From contig NZ_JAKIKT010000002.1 in assembly GCF_023349125.1 (NCBI RefSeq), forward strand, positions 62,001 to 126,000: a DNA stretch of 64,000 bases, given 5' to 3'. Source of the stretch: Shewanella corallii. Its GTDB lineage: Bacteria > Pseudomonadota > Gammaproteobacteria > Enterobacterales > Shewanellaceae. Position numbers and translations under genes: made by a program. Position 1 is the stretch's first letter. Every line of letters starts with the position of its first letter. Shown here piece by piece: positions 19,433-28,094 of this stretch. The notes under the pieces are model-generated. The model worked only from the letters and a program-made list of their open reading frames with translations, did no database searches and was not told where the DNA came from.

Positions 19433-20542
19433 CTAATCCCAGTTGGCAGTCACTTCGGTCATTACTTTATGCCACTTATCAAGCAAGGCTCTGTGGTGAG
19501 GTTGAATATCAGCACCGCCCATTGATTGATGGATCTCTAAAAAAGGATCATCCATGCCACTATCCTTGCCACTCAACTCCTCCATTACCGCAAGGCCATG
19601 GTATGGCACAGTCGAGGCGTTATATCCCCCTTCATGACAAAAAACCAATTTGCCATCACAAAGTTCAGCGGCTGCGGCCATCATGATTCTGGTCAAATGT
19701 CTAAAGCCATAGCTGGTGACACATTGCCTGCCCAAGGGGTCAAATATGCCCGCATCAAACCCACAGGGAACAATAATCAGCTCGGGCTTATAGGCTCGCA
19801 GCAAGGGAACAACAGTCTCTTCCAGCAGAGCAATGTAGGTCTGATCTCCAGTACCGGGTGGCAGGGGGAAATTCCAGTTATAACCCTCACCAGCCTCTCT
19901 CCCTTGCTCTTGAAAAAAACCCGTATTGGGTGGAAAACACCTATCCTGATGCACAGAAACAGTGAGCACACTTGGATCTTCAAGGAAGATGGCTTCAGCA
20001 CCGTTGCCATGGTGAACATCCCAATCTACAAATGCGATACGCTTTAAACCGTAATGCTTCTGAGCATATTTGGCCGCGATAGCCGCATTGTTAATCAAAC
20101 AAAACCCAATTCCCTGGTCTGGTTCCGCATGATGACCGGCCGGACGTATCAATGCATAACCGTTGTCTACAACCCCCTCCATGACATTTTTGACCAACTC
20201 GACCAAGCCACCGGAAGCCAACCTGGCTATGCTGTATGAACCTCTCCCCATGGGGACAAAGGGGCCCGCTTCACCACCCGTTTCATCAAGGGCCTCCAAT
20301 TTTGAAATATATTGGTCTGTGTGAACCCTTTCGATAGCTTCACGCTCCAGAGCAACCGCATCAATTGGCACCAGGTGTTTCGTCATTCCTGTCGCATCCA
20401 ACAGGTTTTTAATCCTTCTTTTGGTTTCAGGCCCATCGGCATGCTCGAAAGGTTGAACATCATATCCGGCTGCCATTATCCCTGCGGCATTTCCAGTGTT
20501 ATGCCACATGTATCTTTCATTCCATACAAATCCTGTTTTCAT
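19433..20542 (-). CDS. Histone-deacetylase-like amidohydrolase (HDAH / class II type)
   Basis: Zinc hydrolase that removes acetyl or other acyl groups from amines. The 369-residue protein is of the bacterial HDAC-like amidohydrolase type and resembles the structurally known FB188 HDAH. The active site is intact: His137-His138 in PAGHHAEP, zinc ligands Asp175 and His177 in DWDVHHGNG, zinc Asp263 in GFDAG and transition-state Tyr307 in EGGYN, each offset by 5 from FB188 HDAH numbering as I recall it. No signal peptide, so it acts in the cytoplasm. It follows the TonB-receptor gene by 17 bases in one operon. Natural substrates of this group are poorly known; here a small N-acylated amine is my inference from the neighbouring amine dehydrogenase. 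Confidence 0.88.
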   Translation of the reverse strand: MKTGFVWNERYMWHNTGNAAGIMAAGYDVQPFEHADGPETKRRIKNLLDATGMTKHLVPIDAVALEREAIERVHTDQYISKLEALDETGGEAGPFVPMGRGSYSIARLASGGLVELVKNVMEGVVDNGYALIRPAGHHAEPDQGIGFCLINNAAIAAKYAQKHYGLKRIAFVDWDVHHGNGAEAIFLEDPSVLTVSVHQDRCFPPNTGFFQEQGREAGEGYNWNFPLPPGTGDQTYIALLEETVVPLLRAYKPELIIVPCGFDAGIFDPLGRQCVTSYGFRHLTRIMMAAAAELCDGKLVFCHEGGYNASTVPYHGLAVMEELSGKDSGMDDPFLEIHQSMGGADIQPHHRALLDKWHKVMTEVTANWD

Positions 20543-20559
20543 AATTGACTACCCTTTTG

Positions 20560-22971
20560 TCAGAAATCATAGGAGATGGAGACGCCGTACTCTCTGGGAC
20601 GGGCTGCATTCACTTCGACCAAACCAAAGCCAGGTTTATCTGCAACACCACTGGTGATGTAGACTTCATCCGTGAGGTTTCGACCATATAAACTGACACT
20701 CCAGGCCTGATTGTGAGGTTTATAGGTGGCAGTCATATTGACCAGAGTAAGGCCCTTTTGGATAAGTTCCGGCGTGTTGATAGCATCGTTGGCAACCTTG
20801 GACTTGTAGTTAGCATCAACCCTCAGGTTCAGATCACCATACTCCCCTACCGGCAGGTAATATTGAGCTCCCACGCTCAACGAATTCTCCGGTGTATTGA
20901 CGAACATCATGTCTTTGGTGATTGGGTTCACTATCGGGGTACCGAAAGACCCAGTGACTGCAGCGTCCAGACGCGAATACTCAGCATCCAACAGCCCGTA
21001 ATTGAGGTTAAATGTCAGATCTTCTGTCGCCAACAACACAAGATCCAGCTCAAGCCCTCTGATCCTTCCCTCTGCCGCATTGATGGTTCTGGGAATACCG
21101 TTATCAAATACCACCACCTGAATATCGTCATAATTGGCCGAGAACCCGGCGAAGTTCAGCCTGGCTCGATCATCCCAGAAGTCGGCTTTCAGACCCAATT
21201 CCCAGGTATCAACTTCTTCAGGTTTAAAGGAAGTTGGTGCTGGCAGGGGCAGACCATATCTAGGGTTAAAGCCACCACTTTTATAGCCCTGAGAATAAGA
21301 CAAGTAGGTTATAAAGTTAGGCTGCCAGGTGTATCTGGCGATGGCTCGACCAGAGACGTTTGAGAAGGTCTCATTGGCAACCGGGTTCGCAATTGCCTGA
21401 GCCCCACCAATAAGATATCCGGAGGTATCAACGCCCTTATCATCTTCACTCCACCTCAGCCCCAGAGTCACATCCAGGCTGTCGGTCAGCGCATATTCAG
21501 CCTCACCAAATACAGCCTTACTCGAATTATCTATACTGGTGCCATCCCCTCTGGCATCGACCCTGAATATATTGGGACAGATACCTGCAGGAATTAAATT
21601 GGGCCCCCCAATCCCCTCAAGGTTGCAACCCACTCCCTCATTGGCATAAATATCAAAGGTTTCCTGAGCAAAGGAAACAGTGACACGGTCAGAGCCTTTT
21701 TCCTCCATGTAATAAAGGCCAACAATCCAATCCATCCTGTCGGAGAAAGCCTGCCCTGAAACCTGAAACTCCTGGCTGAACTGATGGTGTTCCATTTCGT
21801 TATAGGTCGATACCAGATCCAGTGGGGAGCCATCAGGGTCCCGGCCAAATTGGGTGTCAAACTCCCGAAAGCCACTGATAGACTTCAGCGATAATGAGTC
21901 TGTTAACTCCAGATTAGCCTCAAGGGAGACACCTAAAATGTCATACTTGGAGCCAGTGGGGCCGGTCGCATTACTGGTGAAGAGATCATTAGTCAGCCAT
22001 TGCTTGTCATAACGCTGCGTCCCCGCGGGCAGTCCCGGCAACAGCGCAAAGGCGGCCAGTGCCGGATTGGTATTTCCGGCCAGAGGGTTACCGCCAATCA
22101 AGTTGTTGTATGCCAAACCGCCGAAAATAGTAGTTGGTGCTCCAATTTGATCTGGGTCGTTATTGACTAAAGTCGAGACTGGAGATTCTTCATCCGCCCG
22201 ACTCCAATCAGCGGAGAGATCAAAAGTTAGCGCATCACTGGCATACCACCTTGAACTAAACCGAGCTGAGCGTTTTTCCTCACCTCCCAAAGATTGCCCT
22301 GTGATTAAACGGCGACCATAGCCATCCTTATCGTTAACGCCTACTGACAGCCGGGAAAACCAGTTGTCCGTCAAAGGCACATTGACGTAACCTCTGAACT
22401 TACGGTGACTGAAATTCCCCAGTGTCACTTCAGCACCACCGGAAAACTCCTCATCAGGCTTCTTGGTCACCACACTGATAGCGCCACCAATGGTATTTTT
22501 ACCAAACAGGGTTCCCTGTGGTCCTCTGACAATTTCAATTCTGTCCACATCCATTGAGTCAAATATTGAACCTGTGGACCGGGCGATATAAACCCCATCG
22601 AGGTAGATGCCTACCCCGGGATCGCTGGTGAATACAAAATCTGACTGACCGACTCCCCGAATAAAAACGGAGGCAGCATTACTGCTGCCACTGATAGGGG
22701 CTGTACTGTCAAAGGTCAGGTTTGACACAAAATCGGCGACCTGAGAAATATCACCGATTCCACGGCTTTTTAAACTGTCCTGATTGAATGCAGCAATGGA
22801 AAGCGGTGTCTCCTGAATGCTTTCCACTTTTTTTCGAGCACTGACCTCTATCACCTCCATTTTTGAAGAAGTTTCTTCCTCTGCCCATGACACCGGCAAG
22901 CCTGTGAAAATACTTGCTATAATAACTGCTAAAGGGGTCAGTCTTTTTCTTTCTTTTCTGTATTTATTCAT
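20560..22971 (-). CDS. TonB-dependent outer-membrane receptor
   Basis: 803-residue outer-membrane beta-barrel for energy-dependent import. It has a signal peptide (IIASIFTGLPVSWA), a TonB-box-like MEVIEVSA, a plug domain with RGPQGTLFGKNTIGGAISVVTKKP, and a C-terminal barrel ending in YDF with a terminal Phe. I start it at the second of two tandem ATGs (22971), which has better spacing from AAGGAAG. The sequence belongs to the large group of receptors for non-siderophore substrates often seen with catabolic genes; ligand unknown. It heads an operon with the HDAC-like amidohydrolase and is divergent from an AraC-type regulator, which suggests substrate-induced uptake rather than iron control. 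Confidence 0.9.
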   Translation of the reverse strand: MNKYRKERKRLTPLAVIIASIFTGLPVSWAEEETSSKMEVIEVSARKKVESIQETPLSIAAFNQDSLKSRGIGDISQVADFVSNLTFDSTAPISGSSNAASVFIRGVGQSDFVFTSDPGVGIYLDGVYIARSTGSIFDSMDVDRIEIVRGPQGTLFGKNTIGGAISVVTKKPDEEFSGGAEVTLGNFSHRKFRGYVNVPLTDNWFSRLSVGVNDKDGYGRRLITGQSLGGEEKRSARFSSRWYASDALTFDLSADWSRADEESPVSTLVNNDPDQIGAPTTIFGGLAYNNLIGGNPLAGNTNPALAAFALLPGLPAGTQRYDKQWLTNDLFTSNATGPTGSKYDILGVSLEANLELTDSLSLKSISGFREFDTQFGRDPDGSPLDLVSTYNEMEHHQFSQEFQVSGQAFSDRMDWIVGLYYMEEKGSDRVTVSFAQETFDIYANEGVGCNLEGIGGPNLIPAGICPNIFRVDARGDGTSIDNSSKAVFGEAEYALTDSLDVTLGLRWSEDDKGVDTSGYLIGGAQAIANPVANETFSNVSGRAIARYTWQPNFITYLSYSQGYKSGGFNPRYGLPLPAPTSFKPEEVDTWELGLKADFWDDRARLNFAGFSANYDDIQVVVFDNGIPRTINAAEGRIRGLELDLVLLATEDLTFNLNYGLLDAEYSRLDAAVTGSFGTPIVNPITKDMMFVNTPENSLSVGAQYYLPVGEYGDLNLRVDANYKSKVANDAINTPELIQKGLTLVNMTATYKPHNQAWSVSLYGRNLTDEVYITSGVADKPGFGLVEVNAARPREYGVSISYDF

Positions 22972-23045
22972 CATGGCTTCCTTTAGGTGGTCATGAATTT
23001 TTATAGGTACCACTTGGAATATAAACAATACTTTCCACAGTGAAT

Positions 23046-23080
23046 TGACATTTACAGCCAAATCACTGACATTTGAAACC
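23046..23080. promoter_or_regulatory. Direct-repeat operator candidate for the AraC-type regulator
   Basis: Two direct copies of TGACATTTNNANCC start at 23046 and 23067, exactly 21 bases apart, that is two helical turns on one face, as is usual for AraC-family half-sites. They lie in the 130-base gap between the divergent receptor and regulator genes. The sequence is seen; the binding is inferred. Confidence 0.5.
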
Positions 23081-23101
23081 ATAATAAATATAGAGGTACT
23101 T

Positions 23102-24133
23102 ATGACTACCTACCAAAACACACTCTCCCCCAGATTCATAACCTATATCAGAGACTTCCTTCTTGATAACGAGGTAGATTACGAGAGTTTTTTAAGTGCT
23201 ATCGATATATCAATATTGAATATGGAGGAAATGTCCCCAAGCATCCCGAGTAATAAAATCGCATTTTTATTCGAAAAAATATCAGAAAAGCTCAACAATC
23301 CTAACTTAGCAATTGAGCTGGCCAGCAATTTCCACTATGAATCCAGCAGTATGATCGTTATGGCTTGTATGGCATCGAAAGACGTCAGTCACATGCTACA
23401 TACACTTACCCGATTTGATAAATTCGTAGACAGTGCTATTTTTCTGAAAATGGAAATAAACAGAACTGAAGTCTGTGTAAGTATTGACGTGTCAACAGAG
23501 AATCATGTCTGCGCAGACCAAATAAACCTATACTTAGTGTCATTTTTCATTCTATTCATTAGTAAAGCAACCAGAAAACCACTACCAGTCAACCGCTTAT
23601 CTTTAGCGCTCAAATCTATAGATAATATCGACTTTGATTTACTTGGTGTAGACTCAAGACATATTTCACATAACAAAACCATCAATAAGATATATTTCCC
23701 AACAGAATTTCTAAGCACCTGCTTATACTCTTCCAACGAGCTGCTTCACGAAGTACTGACCAACGCACTCGAACACTACTTTTCGTATCAGAGTAATAAC
23801 AGCAATTGGATCGATGTTGTCAGCAGGGAAATATTGCTGCAATTCAAAGATGGCTCTCCCACCCTGGAGTCTATCGCAAGCGGGATGGGCGTATCGCCAA
23901 GCACCTTGAGAAGACTACTCTCTGAAGAAGAGATTTGCTTTAAAACGCTAAAAAACAATGCCGTTATTCAGAGAGCAAAATATTACCTTAACCATACATC
24001 CATGAGTGTAACTGAAATCGCGCTTGAGCTGGGATACTCCGAATCCAGTGCTTTTTGCAGAGCATTTAAGTCAATGGAAAACTGCACACCGGATACTTTC
24101 AGAAAGACACATTCCTATAGAGAACAATATTAA
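23102..24133 (+). CDS. AraC-family transcription regulator
   Basis: 343-residue regulator. The N-terminal about 220 residues match the arabinose-binding-like domain found in OruR/ArgR-type AraC proteins (NPNLAIELASNFHYES region), and the C-terminal 100 residues are a double helix-turn-helix with SIASGMGVSPSTLRRLLSEE and SVTEIALELGYSESSAFCRAF. The ATG at 23102 has AGAGG 6 bases upstream. It is divergent from the TonB-receptor/deacetylase operon and convergent with the amine dehydrogenase operon, 24 bases apart. The gene is visibly AT-rich with many ATA and AGA codons compared with the core genes on either side of the block, a sign of transfer. Likely inducer: the receptor's substrate or a breakdown product. 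Confidence 0.9.
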   Translation: MTTYQNTLSPRFITYIRDFLLDNEVDYESFLSAIDISILNMEEMSPSIPSNKIAFLFEKISEKLNNPNLAIELASNFHYESSSMIVMACMASKDVSHMLHTLTRFDKFVDSAIFLKMEINRTEVCVSIDVSTENHVCADQINLYLVSFFILFISKATRKPLPVNRLSLALKSIDNIDFDLLGVDSRHISHNKTINKIYFPTEFLSTCLYSSNELLHEVLTNALEHYFSYQSNNSNWIDVVSREILLQFKDGSPTLESIASGMGVSPSTLRRLLSEEEICFKTLKNNAVIQRAKYYLNHTSMSVTEIALELGYSESSAFCRAFKSMENCTPDTFRKTHSYREQY

Positions 24134-24157
24134 ATGCCGTCTCTACTTGTTATATTA

Positions 24158-24715
24158 TCAATTCCCAATCTGCTGATAATAATCGGCAACACTTCGCAAC
24201 TGCTCTTCTGTCATGTCAGAAATCACTGAGTTCATAATCATAGATTGTCTTTTCCCGTTTTTTATACTCATTAACTGATTAAAAAGATAATCAGCATGTT
24301 GCCCAGAGATATTTGGCCACTCATCATTTACAGCGTATCCCTTGGCAGTATGACAGGGCATACAATAACCACTCACATTTCTTCCCTGTTGATTTATCAC
24401 TTTAGCAGGAGGAATAGCTACCTGCTGACTAGAATAATAATCAGCCAAAAACTCCATATCTTGATCTGTTAAATTATTCAAAACAGGCGTCATCAATGCA
24501 TTTTTCCTTGCACCTGACTTAAAGCGTTTCAACTGAGTGACTATATAACCTTTGTTTTGACCAGCTAAATTGGGCCAGGCCGAATTAGCAGAAATACCAT
24601 TACTACCGTGACAAACTGCGCATTGTTGTACCAAGGTAGTGCGATCTGTTGATAAAGAAAAGGGCGAGTAGAGTATAATCGATATGGCGAACACCTTAAT
24701 TATTTTCACTGACAT
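24158..24715 (-). CDS. Di-haem cytochrome c, c4-like
   Basis: Periplasmic electron carrier of 185 residues with a Sec signal peptide (VFAISIILYSPFSLS). Two haem sites are seen: CAVCH (32-36) and CMPCH (118-122), each followed by a Met (ALMTP, SMIMN) able to be the sixth ligand, in two similar halves as in cytochrome c4. It is the last gene of the aau operon, and its position suggests it passes electrons from the amine dehydrogenase, via or beside the mono-haem cytochrome, to the terminal oxidase. The ATG at 24715 is preferred to a TTG two codons upstream. The gene is AT-rich. Confidence 0.85.
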   Translation of the reverse strand: MSVKIIKVFAISIILYSPFSLSTDRTTLVQQCAVCHGSNGISANSAWPNLAGQNKGYIVTQLKRFKSGARKNALMTPVLNNLTDQDMEFLADYYSSQQVAIPPAKVINQQGRNVSGYCMPCHTAKGYAVNDEWPNISGQHADYLFNQLMSIKNGKRQSMIMNSVISDMTEEQLRSVADYYQQIGN

Positions 24716-24731
24716 AATCAATCACACCTTT

Positions 24732-25166
24732 TCATTTGTTAATATTAACTAATAATTTCTGACGTTTTTCTGATAAATCAATTAATGGAATAGCTCTGAC
24801 TGAATGAATTTCATCTGCCGTAAAGAGGGCATCACTATTTGTATTTTGACTGGCAAACGCCACAAGCATCCAGTTCAAGAGTTCAGCCAATTCAGCATCA
24901 TTCAGGGGAGCACTCGCTACGCCTGGCACCTGGATAATGAATTGCTTCCCCTCTTTGGAGGCGATCAGTTTATTCAGGCTTTCAGTCAGATCAGGAACCT
25001 CTTTAGCGCCACGTCCATCAGGCAAGTGGCAGCCCTGACAAAACAACTGATAATGAAAAAGTGCTCGCTCAGGCTTGTAATCATATGCGTCATCAGCGGC
25101 AACCTTGTCCCCATAGCCAATTATAAAAAGTAAGGGCCAAACAGCTAACTTACTGACGGCGTTCAT
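24732..25166 (-). CDS. Mono-haem cytochrome c of the amine dehydrogenase operon
   Basis: 144-residue exported protein with one haem site, CQGCH at 43-47, after an N-terminal signal segment ending near KVAADD. It begins 2 bases after the aauA stop. The Alcaligenes faecalis aau cluster also has a small mono-haem cytochrome gene (orf-2) just after aauA, as I recall, so this is its likely counterpart and the first electron acceptor from the enzyme. The C-terminal 45 residues (ALFTADEIHSVRA onward) are charged and not part of a usual class I fold. Confidence 0.82.
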   Translation of the reverse strand: MNAVSKLAVWPLLFIIGYGDKVAADDAYDYKPERALFHYQLFCQGCHLPDGRGAKEVPDLTESLNKLIASKEGKQFIIQVPGVASAPLNDAELAELLNWMLVAFASQNTNSDALFTADEIHSVRAIPLIDLSEKRQKLLVNINK

Positions 25167-25168
25167 CT

Positions 25169-25684
25169 CTATTGCCCTTCTTCAAATGCGACGCCCACCA
25201 CAACAGCTGTTGAGCAATGGTAAACCGATGACTCAGCTCCCAGGCACCAATTGACGTCGTTTGACTTGTCTGCACGGTATATTGGCCTGTCGCCTTCGTC
25301 CCGCTGGCACAGACAGGTGCCGCATTGAGTTTTGCCACAACAGTCATTGTAAGAAATGACATAGTTACGGCCGTCAATAGGGTTTTTGCAGGTACCAATC
25401 CAGGTCAGGGGAGACATTTCAGTGCCAGGGGGACACGTGTTATAGCTGCCTCCACAACACTCACACAAAAAACCATCCACCGCACAATAGCGCCAATAGT
25501 CGCAACTGGCTGGATCACCGTGCTCTGCTGGCCTTGTTGTCTCTGCGGCTCTGGCAACCGGCAATAATGGCACTGTGCCAGCTCCCACCAGCGATGCTCC
25601 CAACCACTTTATAAAGCTGCGCCTGGAGTCTGTCTGAGCAATTTTTCTTGCCGACTGTTCGAATAACTTATCCAGTATTTTCAT
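25169..25684 (-). CDS. aauA: Aromatic amine dehydrogenase small (TTQ) subunit
   Basis: Catalytic small subunit of the periplasmic quinoprotein that oxidises aryl-ethylamines to aldehydes and ammonia. The 171-residue precursor has a long twin-Arg-like leader (DSRRSFIKWLG) ending about residue 47. The family hallmarks are all present: CDYWRYCAVDG with Asp70, Trp95 in LTWIGTC, the catalytic-base candidate Asp114 in YNDCCG, and Trp146 in VNWCLGAE. By homology Trp95 and Trp146 are the pair cross-linked into tryptophan tryptophylquinone. Fourteen cysteines fit a disulfide-laced fold. Aromatic rather than methylamine specificity is inferred from the neighbouring phenylacetate genes and the aau-like gene order; methylamine dehydrogenase is the alternative. 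It overlaps aauD by 4 bases. Confidence 0.9.
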   Translation of the reverse strand: MKILDKLFEQSARKIAQTDSRRSFIKWLGASLVGAGTVPLLPVARAAETTRPAEHGDPASCDYWRYCAVDGFLCECCGGSYNTCPPGTEMSPLTWIGTCKNPIDGRNYVISYNDCCGKTQCGTCLCQRDEGDRPIYRADKSNDVNWCLGAESSVYHCSTAVVVGVAFEEGQ

Positions 25685-26307
25685 TGCTGAGTGACCTCTG
25701 CTGCATTCTGTGCCAGGCCAGAACGCTTAAAATGTTCCTGTATGGACGCGACCTGCTTTTCATTTGCTTCAAATAAGCTGTCCAGGTGCTCTCTGGAGTT
25801 GATAATGCCAAATGCTGCTATTTTGCCCTGCTCGTCAATCAACACTCCGTAGGGCAATTTAGCCACCCCAAAACTGCGCCCCAATTGTTCAGAAACAAGG
25901 TAGGGATAGGCTGATAATTGATGAGATGTTGAAAACGTCTCGTGATCCTGCTGCTTGCCATCGCTGGCAATAATCAAATCCATCCAGTCGGATTCAACTT
26001 TGGCGGCAGACAATAATGTTGGCAGTAGGGTCTTACATACCGGGCAATCCGGAGACAGGAAAAACAGTAACTGAGCACGTTCAAGCTGATTGCCACCAAT
26101 ATTGATAGCACCATGAAACAGCGAATTGAGTTTTAACTCAGGGGCAAACTTACCAACAGATAGTTGCTGATTCATCGCCAATGCGCCTGCAGGAGCAACC
26201 CGTTCGAACAACACACCGACCTGTCTTGTCAGGGCAAATATCAATATCCCCTCAACAATCACCACAGCCCAAAGCAGGATATTTGTCAGCCATAGCATCT
26301 CCATCAC
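25681..26307 (-). CDS. aauD: Amine dehydrogenase maturation protein MauD/AauD
   Basis: Thioredoxin-fold protein anchored in the inner membrane and facing the periplasm; MauD-type proteins are needed for correct disulfides in the small subunit. The 208-residue product has one N-terminal helix (NILLWAVVIVEGILIFALT) and a CPVC active site at 88-91. It overlaps the genes on both sides by 4 bases (ATGA), so the four aau genes are translationally coupled. Confidence 0.9.
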   Translation of the reverse strand: MMEMLWLTNILLWAVVIVEGILIFALTRQVGVLFERVAPAGALAMNQQLSVGKFAPELKLNSLFHGAINIGGNQLERAQLLFFLSPDCPVCKTLLPTLLSAAKVESDWMDLIIASDGKQQDHETFSTSHQLSAYPYLVSEQLGRSFGVAKLPYGVLIDEQGKIAAFGIINSREHLDSLFEANEKQVASIQEHFKRSGLAQNAAEVTQQ

Positions 26308-26837
26308 TGTCTCCTCATCAGTCGTATTCTTTGATGGTTAGCAATCAACTGATCAGCACTTAGATAAAGCACAATAATAAAGATAGCTAACATGGATACG
26401 TTCAACCACCCTTCCCAGGTTCCCGGTGAGGGCGTGTCACCTGATACACCACACAGCACAATCAGTATCAGGTTTCTTACCAATAATTCGTAACTCACAT
26501 TCAGTGACAGGGCTGACGAACTACAGCCACATTTAACTTCTCTCCGACCTCTGAGTAATTGACTGATCATCAGCAGCAAATACAGGCTCAGAAGCAACCC
26601 TGCTAATTTGATCGCCAGTTGACTGGTGGATGGGAATACCAGTGCCAACGCCACCATTACTTCAGTACTGCCAACCAATATGATCACCAGGTCTGCCAAA
26701 CGCCTGTGTGTAATGCCGTACATGTTGAATATATCCCGGAAACCATGGCGGTTCGCTGGGTTCAACTTATTCAAGCCTGCACTGACAAACAGCCAGATCA
26801 GAAATAGCAAAAAGCCATATTGAGCCATCGTCATCAT
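26304..26837 (-). CDS. aauE: Amine dehydrogenase maturation membrane protein MauE/AauE
   Basis: 177-residue inner-membrane protein with about five helices, of the MauE (DoxX-like) family, thought to work with MauD in disulfide formation or export of the small subunit. The loop RGRREVKCGCSSSALS holds the Cys-Gly-Cys pair usual in this family. Its ATG shares one base with the TAA of aauB, and its end overlaps aauD. Confidence 0.88.
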   Translation of the reverse strand: MMTMAQYGFLLFLIWLFVSAGLNKLNPANRHGFRDIFNMYGITHRRLADLVIILVGSTEVMVALALVFPSTSQLAIKLAGLLLSLYLLLMISQLLRGRREVKCGCSSSALSLNVSYELLVRNLILIVLCGVSGDTPSPGTWEGWLNVSMLAIFIIVLYLSADQLIANHQRIRLMRRQ

Positions 26838-28081
26838 TAATATGCCTTAAACACCACTAAGGGAGTTTGATTACCAAAATCAGCCAGAGTTTGCTCAAGC
26901 TTGCCTGTCGCAACATCGATAACATCCAGATTCAACTCACCATTGGTGACAACCAATTTGGGCTCTTTTCCCCGTGTCACGGCTATTGATATCGCCCAGT
27001 TCGGTGCTTCGATAGTCTTGATCCGGGTACGGGTCTTAGGATCCACTACCCATACCTGAGATCCACCATGGGTTTGGGAACCATCAAATCCTTCCGGGTT
27101 CATGATGATGTACAAACGCCCGGCATCATCAACATCCATCAGCGCCAATCCCCCCGGACGCATCGATGTCTGTTGTTCCTGCTCATTCAACAGCGACCAC
27201 TCCCCTTTATAGCTGGCAACATCTCCACGCAGATCCAGCTCATGCATCTCACCTTTAAAGCCCGGAAAATAGGCTATGCCATCAACAATTGCGGGACGTT
27301 CAAAGATGGGAGTGTCGTCGGTATCAAAAAAGGGGGGGATCAATACCTGCTCCTTTTTGTCACCGTCATCGGTGAGCACAGAAGTCATTAACCCACCGTT
27401 GTTGCATATTGAAGTCACACTGCGGCGACCGGTTGGGTAGGTCAGCACACACCCGGGAGTTTCTATGGTGCTGACGATCTCTCTGGTATCCAGATCCACC
27501 ACAGTAAATGATGCGGCGGGTGTAAAATTAGCAACATAAAGCAGCTTTTCATCCGGGGATATTGCAATAGCGTGGCGTCTTGGCAGCGATGTCAGACGGG
27601 TCTTGGGCAAAACCAACTCTTTTATCGGGGAAAGCCTTGTACTGTCATAGATAACCAAGTAGTCGGTTTTCTTGCCGCGGCTTCCACGCTCATGAAAAGA
27701 CTCAACAATGTAGAATTCATCGCGCTCCTTTGCCGGAAGAAAGTTACCCAAAAGGTTCTTGTCAACAATACCTTTAATGCGCTTTGCATGCTTGGTTTCT
27801 GTGACATCCATCAGGATAACTTTGCCACCAAACATACTGAAGAAACTGCCCTCATCTACGTACATCCAGGTGTTAGGCAAATTCCTCGGTAAAGTGACCA
27901 CCCTGCCCAGTGGCTCAAGAGGTAGCGGCGGCAGATTAGGGTTGGCAACAGGTTGTTGCTGGCTGTTCGCATCCCCCTGTGACTGCTCAGCCCTGCACGA
28001 ACCTGGTACCAAGGTGACAACACAAACGGTTGCCACTACAAGGCTTAACAACAATACGTTTTTAGCCAGACTGGTCATCAT
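26837..28081 (-). CDS. aauB: Aromatic amine dehydrogenase large subunit
   Basis: Seven-bladed beta-propeller subunit that frames the TTQ site of the small subunit. The 414-residue precursor has a signal peptide (LLLSLVVATVCVVTLVPGS), a Pro/Gln-rich linker and repeated blade segments such as HAIAISPDEKLLYVANF and LYIIMNPEGF. Length fits the large subunit of amine dehydrogenases. The start is one of two tandem ATGs after GGGAG. It lies 13 bases after the aldehyde dehydrogenase gene and begins the order B-E-D-A known from both mau and aau clusters. No mauF, mauG, mauL, mauM or mauN homologue is in the window; the described aau cluster also lacks them. Confidence 0.9.
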   Translation of the reverse strand: MMTSLAKNVLLLSLVVATVCVVTLVPGSCRAEQSQGDANSQQQPVANPNLPPLPLEPLGRVVTLPRNLPNTWMYVDEGSFFSMFGGKVILMDVTETKHAKRIKGIVDKNLLGNFLPAKERDEFYIVESFHERGSRGKKTDYLVIYDSTRLSPIKELVLPKTRLTSLPRRHAIAISPDEKLLYVANFTPAASFTVVDLDTREIVSTIETPGCVLTYPTGRRSVTSICNNGGLMTSVLTDDGDKKEQVLIPPFFDTDDTPIFERPAIVDGIAYFPGFKGEMHELDLRGDVASYKGEWSLLNEQEQQTSMRPGGLALMDVDDAGRLYIIMNPEGFDGSQTHGGSQVWVVDPKTRTRIKTIEAPNWAISIAVTRGKEPKLVVTNGELNLDVIDVATGKLEQTLADFGNQTPLVVFKAY

Positions 28082-28094
28082 TTTCTCCCGTACC

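Noticed and set aside
24158..25166. MauG-type di-haem maturation enzyme in the aau operon
   Set aside because: Both cytochromes are too short and look like simple electron carriers with Met ligands.
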